Part shown: piece by piece, positions 35,254-43,256 of the stretch
Layout of the letters: each line of letters begins with the position of its first letter
Numbering within the stretch: the first letter of the stretch is position 1
Source of the DNA: JALYUA01 sp038203955
Lineage (GTDB): Bacteria > Acidobacteriota > Thermoanaerobaculia > UBA5066 > Gp7-AA6
Direction of reading: 5' to 3'
DNA length: 55,912 nucleotides
Assembly (NCBI GenBank): GCA_038203955.1
Contig: JBBRDK010000013.1
Coordinates: 1-55,912 of the forward strand
Position numbers and translations under genes: made by a program
The notes under the pieces: model-generated
What the model was told of the DNA's origin: nothing
Database searches by the model: none
Seen by the model: the letters and a program-made list of their open reading frames with translations, nothing else

Positions 35254-36911
35254 CCTCGCGGCCGCTGCGCGTCGCCGTTGCGCAGATCGACACGACCGTC
35301 GGGGATTTCGACGGAAACTCCGCGAAGATTCTCGACCTCGGCCGGCGCGCCGAATCGGAGGGCGCCGCCGTCGTCGTGTTTCCCGAGCTCGCGGTCGCCG
35401 GATACCCGCCGAAGGACCTCGTCGAAAGGCGTGCGTTTCTTCGGGAAGCGTCCGCGACGGCCGTCCGGATCGCGCGCGCGAGCGGCGAGGCGCTCTGGGT
35501 CTTCGGGTCCGTCGCCCCCAACGCGGCGCGGTCCGGCCGGAGCGTCTTCAACGTGGCGGTGGCGGCGCGCCGGGGCCGGGTCGTCGCCGAATACCGGAAG
35601 CGGCTGCTTCCCAACTACGACGTGTTCGACGAAGCGCGGTACTTCGAGCCGGGCGACCGGCCTCTCGTGGTGCGGGCCGACGGGCGGCGCATCGCGATCA
35701 CGATCTGCGAAGACATCTGGAACGACAAGACGTTCTGGAAGCAGCAGCGCCGCCTCTACGAGCGCGATCCCGTCGCGGACGTCAAGCGTGCCGCGCCGGA
35801 CCTTCACGTCAACCTGTCGGCCTCTCCCTGGATCCTCGGGAAAGACCGGTTCCGGGAGCGGATGATGCGCCAGATCGCTCGCGGCACGCGCGTTCCGCTG
35901 GTGTCGTGCAACCTCGTCGGCGGCAACGACGGGCTCGTCTTCGACGGAAGCTCGATCGCGTTCGACGCCTCGGGGCGCCTCGCCGCCCGAGGCCGTCCCT
36001 TCGTCGAAGACTTCTGGACGGTCGTTCTCCCGGACGGGAAAGGGCCGCTCCCCCGCCGGCAGGCCCCCGTCGTCCTCCTGCACCGCGCGCTCGTTCTCGC
36101 CCTTTCCGACTACGCCTCCAAGTGCGGCTTCCGCACGGCGGTCCTCGGGCTCTCCGGCGGCATCGACTCCGCCGTGACCGCCGCCCTCGCCGTCGAGGCG
36201 CTCGGCGCCGGCAACGTGACGGGAGTCGCCATGCCGGGGCCGTACTCGTCGCCGGGCAGCCTTCGCGACGCGCGCGCTCTGGCCGAGACCCTGGGCATCG
36301 CGCTGCTCGAGATCCCGATCTCCTCCGTGTTCGACAGCTACCGCAACACCCTCCGCCCCGCCTTCGGAAAAGAGGGCTGCAGCGAGGCCGAGGAGAATCT
36401 CCAGGCGCGGATCCGCGGCGCTCTCCTGATGGCGCTGTCGAATCGCAACGGCCACCTCGTCCTGTCGACCGGAAACAAGTCGGAGCTCGCCGTGGGCTAC
36501 TGCACCCTCTACGGCGACATGGCCGGCGGATACGCCCTGCTGTCCGACGTCCCGAAGACGCTGGTGTACGAGCTCGCCCGCGACTTCAACCGCGACCATC
36601 TTCAGATTCCGCAGGCGTCGATCGACAAGGAGCCGTCGGCCGAGCTGCGCCCGAATCAGAAAGACTCCGACTTCCTGCCGCCCTACGAGAAGCTCGACCC
36701 GCTCATAGAAGCGCTCGTCGAGAACTCTCTGGCGCCCGCGGCGGCCGCCCGCCGGGCGGGCGTGCCGCTGTCCCTGGCTCTGGACATCGCGCGCCGGATC
36801 GACCGCAACGAATACAAGCGGCGCCAGGCTGCGCCGGGACCGAAGGTGACGGGCCGCGCGTTTGGCGAGGGGCGCCGTTATCCGATCGCGCAGAAGTTCG
36901 AAATCGAGTAG
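35250..36911 (+). CDS. nadE: Glutamine-dependent NAD+ synthetase
   Basis: The 553-residue two-domain enzyme has an N-terminal nitrilase-type glutaminase with Glu in VFPELAVAGYPPKD, Lys in YRKRLLPNYDVFDE and Cys in ITICEDIW. The C-terminal synthetase has the P-loop GLSGGIDSAVTAAL and the family motif TGNKSELAVGYCTLYGD. It amidates nicotinic acid adenine dinucleotide using glutamine and ATP. The ATG overlaps the RDD stop. The C-terminal KRRQAAPGPKVT and FGEGRRYPI segments are intact. Confidence 0.97.
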   Translation: MTSRPLRVAVAQIDTTVGDFDGNSAKILDLGRRAESEGAAVVVFPELAVAGYPPKDLVERRAFLREASATAVRIARASGEALWVFGSVAPNAARSGRSVFNVAVAARRGRVVAEYRKRLLPNYDVFDEARYFEPGDRPLVVRADGRRIAITICEDIWNDKTFWKQQRRLYERDPVADVKRAAPDLHVNLSASPWILGKDRFRERMMRQIARGTRVPLVSCNLVGGNDGLVFDGSSIAFDASGRLAARGRPFVEDFWTVVLPDGKGPLPRRQAPVVLLHRALVLALSDYASKCGFRTAVLGLSGGIDSAVTAALAVEALGAGNVTGVAMPGPYSSPGSLRDARALAETLGIALLEIPISSVFDSYRNTLRPAFGKEGCSEAEENLQARIRGALLMALSNRNGHLVLSTGNKSELAVGYCTLYGDMAGGYALLSDVPKTLVYELARDFNRDHLQIPQASIDKEPSAELRPNQKDSDFLPPYEKLDPLIEALVENSLAPAAAARRAGVPLSLALDIARRIDRNEYKRRQAAPGPKVTGRAFGEGRRYPIAQKFEIE

Positions 36912-37044
36912 TTCTCAGTTTCAGTTTTGAGTTTTCAGTTCCCAGTCGCCGCCCGATCCCGATGAGAAACGCGAGAAGATAGCCCCGCCCCGACGACAAC
37001 TGACAACTGACTACTGACAACTGATAGCTGATAACTGATAACTC
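36911..37044. repeat. Heptad tandem arrays 7a/7b
   Basis: TCAGTTT-type units (36911-36948) and ACTGACA/ACTGATA-type units (36992-37044) flank a 43-base spacer. The second array ends immediately before the TTG start of the methyltransferase, leaving no room for a ribosome site. Confidence 0.8.
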
Positions 37045-37045
37045 C

Positions 37046-37729
37046 TTGTCCCACTCCTCCGAAAAGTATGTCTGGAAAGAGATTCCCGGGTCGTCGCACG
37101 ATCTGCTTCGCCGCAGGATCCGCGCGATGCCTCCGGGGCTGAGGCTTCTCGACCTCGGCGCCGCGGGAGGTCACCTGGGGCGCGCGGTGCGGGACCGGTG
37201 CTCCTTTCTCGCGGGGGTCGAGCCGGACACGAACCTGCCGCCCTCCGCACGCGAGGGGTACGACGTGTGGCATGCGGTCGACGCGCTGGACGCCGGGCCC
37301 TGGGACGCGCCCTTCGACGTCGTCGTGTGCGCGGACGTCCTCGAGCACCTGGTGCGACCGGAGGCGCTGCTCGAGCGGATCCGCGGGTGGCTGCGCGACG
37401 GAGGAACGCTGCTCGTCTCTCTTCCGAACATCGCGAACGTCTCCATCCGCCTCGGATTGCTGCTCGGCCACTTCCGCTACACGGAACGTGGAATTCTCGA
37501 CCGCACGCACGTCTCCTTCTACACGCTCGCGAGCGCCCGGCATCTTCTCGAGAGCTCGGGATTCCGCGTGCGCTCCGCCGAGCCCACGGCGATGCCGTAC
37601 GAGCTCGCTCTGCCGGCGCTCGGCGCGCCGCCCTGGAGCGCTCCGACGCGGGGATTCGCCCAGCTGACGGCCAGAGCCTGGCCGACGCTCTTCGGATACC
37701 AGTTCGTCTTCGAGGGCGGCAAGGGTTGA
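37046..37729 (+). CDS. Class I SAM-dependent methyltransferase (227 aa)
   Basis: The TTG at 37046 is the first start after a stop, directly abutting array 7b. Motif I is LLDLGAAGGHLG (about 34-45), an acidic residue ends strand 2 (GVEPD), and motif IV is FDVVVCADVLEHL. The C-terminal HVSFYTLASARHLLESSGF matches the Methyltransf_23-type family often found with glycan or lipid genes. The stop overlaps the glycosyltransferase start, so the two are coupled. The substrate is unknown. Confidence 0.85.
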   Translation: MSHSSEKYVWKEIPGSSHDLLRRRIRAMPPGLRLLDLGAAGGHLGRAVRDRCSFLAGVEPDTNLPPSAREGYDVWHAVDALDAGPWDAPFDVVVCADVLEHLVRPEALLERIRGWLRDGGTLLVSLPNIANVSIRLGLLLGHFRYTERGILDRTHVSFYTLASARHLLESSGFRVRSAEPTAMPYELALPALGAPPWSAPTRGFAQLTARAWPTLFGYQFVFEGGKG

Positions 37730-38475
37730 GCGCGCGCGGCCCTTCCGACGCGGGGGAGCTGGCGTCGCTGATCATCCCCGCCTACAACGAGAGCCATCGG
37801 ATCGCCGCCTCCCTGCACGTCGTCGCGCAGTGGGCCGCCATGCGGCCGGGCGGCTGGGATTGGGAAGTGATCCTGGTGGACGACGGGTCGACCGACGGGA
37901 CGGCGGAGTCCGCCCGGGCGGCCGCGCACGAAAGCGGCCTTGCGCTTGCGATTCTCGCGCATCCCGAGAACCGCGGGAAGGGCGCCGCCATCCGCACGGG
38001 CGTCCTCGGCTCTCGCGGAAGTCCCGTCCTCGTCAGCGACACGGATCTTTCGACGCCTCTCACGGAGTGGGTCAAGCTCGCGGAACGGCTTCCGACCCAT
38101 CCGGTGGCGATCGGCTCGCGGGCCCTGGATCTGTCTCTCGTGCGGCGGCCCCAGCCGTTCTACAGGCGGCTCCTCGGCCGCACCGGGAACCTGCTCGTGC
38201 GCCTGTTCGCGGTTCACGGAATCGCGGACACGCAGTGCGGGTTCAAGCTGTTTCGCGGCGACGTCGCCCGCGGCCTGTTCCGGGACGCCCGTATCTCGGG
38301 ATTCGCCTACGACATGGAGATCCTGCACATCGCCCAGCGGCGAGGACTCGCGATCGCGGAGGTGCCGGTCCTCTGGTTCAACTCGCCCGACTCGCGGGTC
38401 TCCGTCCTCCGCCACACGCTCCCGACGCTTCGAGACCTTCTCATGATCCGGTGGATTCACAGGTCCAGCGCGTAG
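37726..38475 (+). CDS. GT2 glycosyltransferase, polyprenyl-phosphate glycosyltransferase-like (249 aa)
   Basis: The start is the TTG at 37726 inside TTGA. The GT-A fold is clear: SLIIPAYNES, VDDGSTDGT, HPENRGKGAAIRTG, and DTDLSTP as the metal-binding DxD region. GFKLFRG and SGFAYDMEILHIAQRRG follow, matching ALG5/dolichyl-phosphate glucosyltransferase-like enzymes. It has no membrane helix. It probably makes a polyprenyl-phosphate sugar donor, perhaps for the GT-C-like protein encoded at 41367-42764; that link is inference. Confidence 0.88.
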   Translation: MSARGPSDAGELASLIIPAYNESHRIAASLHVVAQWAAMRPGGWDWEVILVDDGSTDGTAESARAAAHESGLALAILAHPENRGKGAAIRTGVLGSRGSPVLVSDTDLSTPLTEWVKLAERLPTHPVAIGSRALDLSLVRRPQPFYRRLLGRTGNLLVRLFAVHGIADTQCGFKLFRGDVARGLFRDARISGFAYDMEILHIAQRRGLAIAEVPVLWFNSPDSRVSVLRHTLPTLRDLLMIRWIHRSSA

Positions 38476-38678
38476 TCGCGCGACTCTCGCGCGAAAGCGG
38501 CGCAACCATGTTCGGGCGCGCGCGCTCCATGGCGCGCGAACACGCCAGGAAGCGATGTCTCACATCGGCGGTACGGGTCCTCAACAGGGTCCCCCTCGAG
38601 GCGGTGGCCTGGGACCGGGGCTTTCCTTTCCCTGCCCCACCGCCCAAACCCCGTAATAGAATTCCCCTCCATCTCCAG
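38476..38678. other. 203-base gap with inverted repeats
   Basis: Between the GT2 gene and the PLP gene are GCGCGC-rich dyads (GTCGCGCGAC; GGCGCGCGCG..CGCGCGAAC), then a pyrimidine-rich stretch and a TAGAAT box. No gene is seen. Confidence 0.5.
38657..38662 (+). promoter_or_regulatory. Candidate -10 box for the PLP/CDP-alcohol operon
   Basis: TAGAAT lies 16 bases before the ATG at 38679. Placement would give a very short leader. No -35 is obvious. Confidence 0.35.
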
Positions 38679-39725
38679 ATGACGCCCATCCTCCTCGATC
38701 GGAATGAGAACCGATACGGCCCCGCGCCGGAATGCCTGGCGGCGCTGCGCGAGGCGACTCCCGACATCCTTTTCAATTACACGCGCGACTTCCAGCGCGG
38801 GGTCTACAGCACCCTGTCCGAGAAACTGGCCGCGCTGCACGGAGTCCCGGAAAAACAGGTCCTGCTCGGCTACGGATGCGAGGACCTTCTCAAACAGGCG
38901 GTCCACCACTTTGTGAAGCCTGGCGAGCGTTGCCTCATCCCGAGCGCCTCCTGGTGGTACTACCGCTCGATCGCCGACGAGGTGAGCGGCGTCACGGTCG
39001 AGTATCCGATCGTCGAAGCGGCCACCGGCTACGCGTACGACATCGAGGCGTTGAAGCGGATGCAGAGGGAGACCCCCGCACGGGTCCTGCTCATCTCCTC
39101 TCCCAACAACCCCACCGGAAACCGGTTCCCGAGCTCGCGGCTGCCGGAAATCCTCGACGCGTTCCGCGACTCCGTCGTGGTGTACGACGAGGCCTACTTC
39201 GGGTTCTCCGACGAGCCCTCCGACGACGCCGCGGCGATGACGGATCGCCACCCGAATCTGCTGGTGCTCCGCACGTTCTCCAAGCTCTACGGCCTGGCCG
39301 GCGCCCGCATCGGATACGGAATCGCGGGAAAGGAACTGGGAAGCTTCCTGAAATTCTCGTCGCGCAACCTCGGGTACAGCCGAGTCTCCGAACGGCTGGC
39401 CCTGGCGGCGCTGTCCAACCCGTCCTACTACGCGCGCGTTCGCGCCAGCGTCATCGCGGACCGGGGGCGCGTGCTCGCCGCTCTTCGCGCGTTTCCCGGG
39501 GTGCGGGCCTATGACTCGGAGGCGAATTTCGTGCTCGCGCGGTTTCCCTCTTCCGCCGTCGCCGACATCCGGGCGGAGCTCGACCGCCGCGGCCTCGTCC
39601 TGAAGTTCTTCACCGAAGAAGCGTTCCGAGACTGCGCGCGGATCACCCTGGGAACGCCGGAAGAGACGTCCACCCTCGTGGCGGCCTTCCACGAGGTCCT
39701 GGCGTCCGCGCTCGCGTACCCCTAG
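38679..39725 (+). CDS. HisC/CobD-like PLP enzyme (348 aa)
   Basis: This fold-type I PLP protein starts DRNENRYGP. It has the cofactor-binding Asn in SSPNNPTGN, Asp/Tyr in VVYDEAYFGF, the Schiff-base Lys in RTFSKLYGLAGARIGYG and the C-terminal carboxylate-binding Arg (CARITLGTP). Histidinol-phosphate aminotransferase and the O-phospho-threonine/serine decarboxylases (CobD type) share this fold and cannot be separated by eye. No other his genes are nearby. It is the first gene of a trio with a CDP-alcohol phosphotransferase and a LicC-like nucleotidyltransferase, so a role in making a phosphorylated amino-alcohol is plausible but unproven. Confidence 0.88.
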   Translation: MTPILLDRNENRYGPAPECLAALREATPDILFNYTRDFQRGVYSTLSEKLAALHGVPEKQVLLGYGCEDLLKQAVHHFVKPGERCLIPSASWWYYRSIADEVSGVTVEYPIVEAATGYAYDIEALKRMQRETPARVLLISSPNNPTGNRFPSSRLPEILDAFRDSVVVYDEAYFGFSDEPSDDAAAMTDRHPNLLVLRTFSKLYGLAGARIGYGIAGKELGSFLKFSSRNLGYSRVSERLALAALSNPSYYARVRASVIADRGRVLAALRAFPGVRAYDSEANFVLARFPSSAVADIRAELDRRGLVLKFFTEEAFRDCARITLGTPEETSTLVAAFHEVLASALAYP

Positions 39726-39739
39726 CAGGCTGCTGCAGC

Positions 39740-40648
39740 ATGGCCGCCGCGAGCGCGGAGAATCCTCCGCCGCCGGGCCGGTCCGCCGCGTATCGCGCGT
39801 CTCTGAAGGCTCCCGAGCTCGAGGAGCGCCTCGACCTGATCGTCTACCGGCCGCTCGCGTTCTGGATCGCGTGGCCGCTCAGGAAGAGCCGGGTCACCCC
39901 CAACCAGGTCAGCGTCGCGAGCATGTTCTTCGGCGTCGCCGCGGGCATCTTCTTCTGGCGGGCCACCCCCGCATGGGCGCTGGCGGCGGGGCTGGCCTGC
40001 GTCGCGGCCAACGTCCTCGACTGCGCCGACGGCCAGCTGGCGAGGCTGCAGGGATCCTCTTCGCCGATAGGCTACCTGGTGGACGGGGCCGCCGATTACG
40101 TCGGCACGACGGCCGTCTTTCTCGGCATGGCGCACGCCCTCCAGGTGACGCGGCCGGCCCGATTCAACTGGTGGTGGCTCGCGGTGGCCGCAGGAGTGTC
40201 GATGGCGTGGCAATGCGCCTTCCTGGACGAGAAGCGCGGCGCCTGGCTCGACCGCGTCTACCGGCGCCGGCGCGATCGCGCCGAAGAGCTTCGCGCGATG
40301 GACCGGCAGGCGGAGACCTGGCGCGTGGAGGCCAGCCATCGCGCGGGACGCGCCTTGATCGCGGCCTACAGGTTCTACCGGACCGCCTGGAAGCCCGTGA
40401 CGCGCCCGGAGGAGGCGTGGGAGCAGTCGGAGTCGGAGGCCGCGCGATGGGCCGAGTGCCACCGGCCGGTGCTGCGGAAGAGCGTCTGGGTCGGGCCCAC
40501 GATGCACGTCACGGCGATCGTCCTCCTCGCGGGCGTGCTCGGCAGGCCGGACTTCTACTTCTGGGCGGCGTTCGTCCCCGGTAATCTCTGGATGTTTCTG
40601 ACTCTCGCGGCGGAGCGACGGGCGATGCGCTGCGCCGCGGCGGCATGA
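39740..40648 (+). CDS. CDP-alcohol phosphatidyltransferase-family membrane enzyme (302 aa)
   Basis: The complete family signature is present: D94-x2-D97-G98-x2-A101-R102-x8-G111-x3-D115-x3-D119, which binds metal and the CDP pyrophosphate. Hydrophobic helices surround it (about 57-72, 77-93, 110-135, 140-160, 250-270, 275-290). A highly charged loop of about 85 residues (165-245) separates the catalytic half from the last helices, longer than in PgsA/PssA. The acceptor and head group are unknown. It overlaps the nucleotidyltransferase start as ATGA, suggesting that enzyme makes its CDP-linked substrate. Confidence 0.92.
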   Translation: MAAASAENPPPPGRSAAYRASLKAPELEERLDLIVYRPLAFWIAWPLRKSRVTPNQVSVASMFFGVAAGIFFWRATPAWALAAGLACVAANVLDCADGQLARLQGSSSPIGYLVDGAADYVGTTAVFLGMAHALQVTRPARFNWWWLAVAAGVSMAWQCAFLDEKRGAWLDRVYRRRRDRAEELRAMDRQAETWRVEASHRAGRALIAAYRFYRTAWKPVTRPEEAWEQSESEAARWAECHRPVLRKSVWVGPTMHVTAIVLLAGVLGRPDFYFWAAFVPGNLWMFLTLAAERRAMRCAAAA

Positions 40649-41370
40649 CCCTCCCCCGCGCCATCCTCCTGGCTGCCGGGTCCGCGCAGCGGCTGCGGCC
40701 CCTGACCGACGCCCTGCCGAAGTGCCTCCTCGACGTCGGAGGCCGTTCGATCGTGTCCCGGGCCGTTTCCATTCTCGCGGCGGAGGGGATCACGCGGATC
40801 ACGGTCGTCGACGGATTCGAGGGAGACCGGCTCCGCGCGTCGCTCACATCGGCGTTCCCGCCCGGCTGGTTCGATTTCCGGCGCAACGCGGACTACGCCG
40901 CCACGAACAACGCGTTCTCGCTCCGGCTGGCGCTCTCCGGCGTCGACGAGCCCATCCTCCTGCTCGACGCCGACCTGCTCTTCGACGCGGCCCTCGTCCG
41001 TCTCCTCCTGGACGCCCCTCACGCCAACCGCATGGCCGTGCGCACGCGCGGCGGGCTCGGTGAGGAGGAGATGAAGGTCTCCCTGGCGGGCGACGGGCTC
41101 GTGGAAGACATCGGGAAAGGGCTCGCCGGGCGCGCCGACGGAGAATCGGTCGGTCTCGCGATCTTCTCGGCGGCCTTTGTCCGGCGTCTCGTCCCCGTGC
41201 TCGAACGGCGGCTGGTCGCCGAGCGCCGCGTCGACGAGTGGTACGAGTCCGCCTTTCTCGAGCTCATCGCCGGCGGAGAAAGGGTGTTCGCGGTCGACGT
41301 CGGAGACCTTCCCGTGATCGAGGTCGATACGCCGGAGGACCTCGAGGAGGCGCGGCGGCTCTTCCGTTAG
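40645..41370 (+). CDS. LicC/PntC-like nucleotidyltransferase (241 aa)
   Basis: The N-terminal pyrophosphorylase loop (LLAAGSAQRLRPLTD, PKCLLDVGG) is followed by YAATNNAFSL. That TNN-x2-S pattern is characteristic of phosphocholine and aminoethylphosphonate cytidylyltransferases rather than sugar ones. LLDADLLF binds metal, EEMKVS resembles the LicC EMKV region, and VEVDTPEDLEEA-type ends are usual (IEVDTPEDLEEA here). It probably activates a phospho-alcohol with CTP. It is coupled to the CDP-alcohol phosphotransferase. Its stop overlaps the convergent GT-C-like gene stop by 4 bases. Confidence 0.85.
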   Translation: MTLPRAILLAAGSAQRLRPLTDALPKCLLDVGGRSIVSRAVSILAAEGITRITVVDGFEGDRLRASLTSAFPPGWFDFRRNADYAATNNAFSLRLALSGVDEPILLLDADLLFDAALVRLLLDAPHANRMAVRTRGGLGEEEMKVSLAGDGLVEDIGKGLAGRADGESVGLAIFSAAFVRRLVPVLERRLVAERRVDEWYESAFLELIAGGERVFAVDVGDLPVIEVDTPEDLEEARRLFR

Positions 41371-42764
41371 GCGGGAGCCGCGCCTTTGACGCCAGCGTCC
41401 GATTTGATCCGTTCGTCTCCCGTCTCCCGTCTCCCGTCTCCCGACAGTCGTCCGGCGATACCGGCGGCGGCGAGAGGCGCCAGCGCCGCGGCGGTGCGAA
41501 ACAGAGTCGTCTCCGCCAGCCACTCGGGACCGAGCACCGCGAAGGCGGGAAGCGCCAGGTAGACCGCGAGAGCCGCGGCCGCGAGCCAGAGCAGCCGCCC
41601 GGCCCAGGGAGCTTTCTGACCCGCGATGACGAGGACCGCGATCGAGACCGGAAAGATCCAGGAGCGCGCGGCCACATGGGCGTCCGCGGAGATGGCTTCC
41701 GCCGCCCGCGCCAGAAGTTCCCCGAGGCGAGAGGGCGCGAACAGTCCGAAGTCGAAGTCGCGCAGCGGCGCGGCGCCGCGAACCGCCCGGACCAGCACCG
41801 TAAGCGACGCCGCCGGAAAAATCGCGGCCGCCACCACCTTCAACCGCCGGATGCGGTCCCCCCCGCCGCGGGAGCCCAGGATGGCTACCCCGGCCGCTGC
41901 GGCGGCCAGGAAGAGACCTTCGTTCTTGACCGAGCTCGCCAGGAGCGACGCGACGGACAGGCGGGCCAGCGCGCGCGAGTCCGTGCCGTCCATCGCATCG
42001 GAAAGCGCGGCGCCGAGAAGGAGCATGCCGAGGGACAGCGGGACGTCGGCCATCCCGGTCAGGAAGCCGGAGTAGAGCGGCTCGAACAGCGCGAGGAGCG
42101 CGGTCGCCGTCAGCGTCACGCCTGGACCGGCGCCGCGCCGCCGCAGCCATCCGAACAGCACCGCGAGCGTGGCGATCTGGAAAGCCGGGAACAGGACCGC
42201 CAGCGCATGGTCGTCCCATTTACCGATCACGCCCGAGGCGCCCGCGAACAGAAGGGGCAGACCGAGGGGATACTCGGGATGCGAGAAGCCCGCGAGGCGA
42301 GGGTCCGACAGCCACGTGGGGATTGCGCCCGCGGCGAAGATGGTCCGTCCCTTGAGTCCCCAGATCGCGAGGAAATCGATCGACCACATCGGCCGGATGA
42401 GCGCCCGGACGGCGTAGAGAAGTACGCCGGCCGCGGCGGCGATCCACAACAGCGCGTGCGCGGCGCGAGGCCTCCCGGCGGGGGGGACCGTGGCCCCGGG
42501 CTCGCGAGGCGCGAAGATCCGGCCGGCCACCATGCCGGCCACGGCGAGGACCGCGAAACACACGCGCGGATGGGGGCCGCCGAGCGACGCGAGCAGGGCG
42601 GAGCCCGAAAGAAAGGCGAGGCCGAGACAGACGCCCCAGCCGATCCGTTCCGGACGGTGCGCTCGGCCCGCCGGATGCAGCGAGCGAGCCGAGGCGAAGC
42701 CGGCCGCCCCGGCCGCCAGCAGCAGGAGCGCCATCTCCGAAAACGAGGCGGCGAGCGCGGTCAA
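41367..42764 (-). CDS. Polytopic membrane protein, GT-C glycosyltransferase-like (465 aa)
   Basis: The start is the TTG at 42764 within TTGA. About ten to twelve hydrophobic helices span the protein. The loop WSIDFLAIWGLKGRTIF, followed by FSHPEYPLGLPLLFAG, resembles the first extracytoplasmic loop of ArnT/PMT-type GT-C enzymes, with an acidic residue near the first helix. No close family is assigned. The C-terminal 20 residues are encoded by a GGGAGAC heptad array (41414-41444). A polyprenyl-linked donor from the nearby GT2 enzyme would suit it (inference). Confidence 0.72.
   Translation of the reverse strand: MTALAASFSEMALLLLAAGAAGFASARSLHPAGRAHRPERIGWGVCLGLAFLSGSALLASLGGPHPRVCFAVLAVAGMVAGRIFAPREPGATVPPAGRPRAAHALLWIAAAAGVLLYAVRALIRPMWSIDFLAIWGLKGRTIFAAGAIPTWLSDPRLAGFSHPEYPLGLPLLFAGASGVIGKWDDHALAVLFPAFQIATLAVLFGWLRRRGAGPGVTLTATALLALFEPLYSGFLTGMADVPLSLGMLLLGAALSDAMDGTDSRALARLSVASLLASSVKNEGLFLAAAAAGVAILGSRGGGDRIRRLKVVAAAIFPAASLTVLVRAVRGAAPLRDFDFGLFAPSRLGELLARAAEAISADAHVAARSWIFPVSIAVLVIAGQKAPWAGRLLWLAAAALAVYLALPAFAVLGPEWLAETTLFRTAAALAPLAAAGIAGRLSGDGRRETGDERIKSDAGVKGAAPA
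41414..41444. repeat. Heptad tandem array 8, inside a coding region
   Basis: Four near-perfect CGTCTCC units (GGGAGAC on the coding strand) encode residues near the C-terminus of the GT-C-like protein. Since 7 is not a multiple of 3, a change of one unit shifts the frame. Confidence 0.85.
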
Positions 42765-43240
42765 CGAGACGGGTCTCCCGACACGGCAGGCGGGCCCTCC
42801 ATCAGCACTCCTCCCGGCAGGTCGCGAAGCACCGACCACCCGGCGGGCCGCCCCGTTCCCGTTCCATAGACGGCCGCCAGCCACCCGGACGACACGGCCG
42901 GCGGGTTCAGCCGCACCGGCAGTGGCGCGAATTCGTAAACGGAGAGGTAGTACGCCGTCTCGTCGGCCCCGGGGGCAAAGAGCGCCACGCCCCGCGCTCC
43001 CTCGGGCAGAGTGCGGCGCGCGGACTCGAGGAAGACGAAGTAGCTTCGGTCGAAGCGCGCGGGAGCCGTTGCGACGCGGCGTGCGGCCGGGTCGAGGTCC
43101 GCCGCCGCCGAGAGCGCCCGCAGCTGGCTTCCGAGCCCGGGCGGAACTGCTCGGGAGAGAAGACGCGCCGCGAGGCAGGCGGCGGCGGCCGCCGCGAGCG
43201 CCCGGCGCGGGGTGACGAAAGCCGGCAGGGCGGTCGGAAT
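42761..43240 (-). CDS. Membrane-anchored protein of unknown function, start uncertain
   Basis: The frame ends at 42761, overlapping the GT-C-like gene start. One N-terminal hydrophobic anchor (RRALAAAAAACLAARLL) is followed by a soluble domain with FDRSYFVFLESARRTLPEGARGVALF, and a Tyr-rich strand (ETAYYLSVYEF). This pattern is common in proteins encoded beside GT-C enzymes. The first ATG (43324) would overlap glyA by 68 bases. An ATT at 43240 with AGGAG 6 bases upstream fits better and is used here, but remains a guess. Confidence 0.55.
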   Translation of the reverse strand: MPTALPAFVTPRRALAAAAAACLAARLLSRAVPPGLGSQLRALSAAADLDPAARRVATAPARFDRSYFVFLESARRTLPEGARGVALFAPGADETAYYLSVYEFAPLPVRLNPPAVSSGWLAAVYGTGTGRPAGWSVLRDLPGGVLMEGPPAVSGDPSR

Positions 43241-43256
43241 CCCGGGACTCCTGCCG

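Noticed and set aside
36992..37044. CRISPR array
   Set aside because: Units are 7 bases with no spacers and no cas genes are present.
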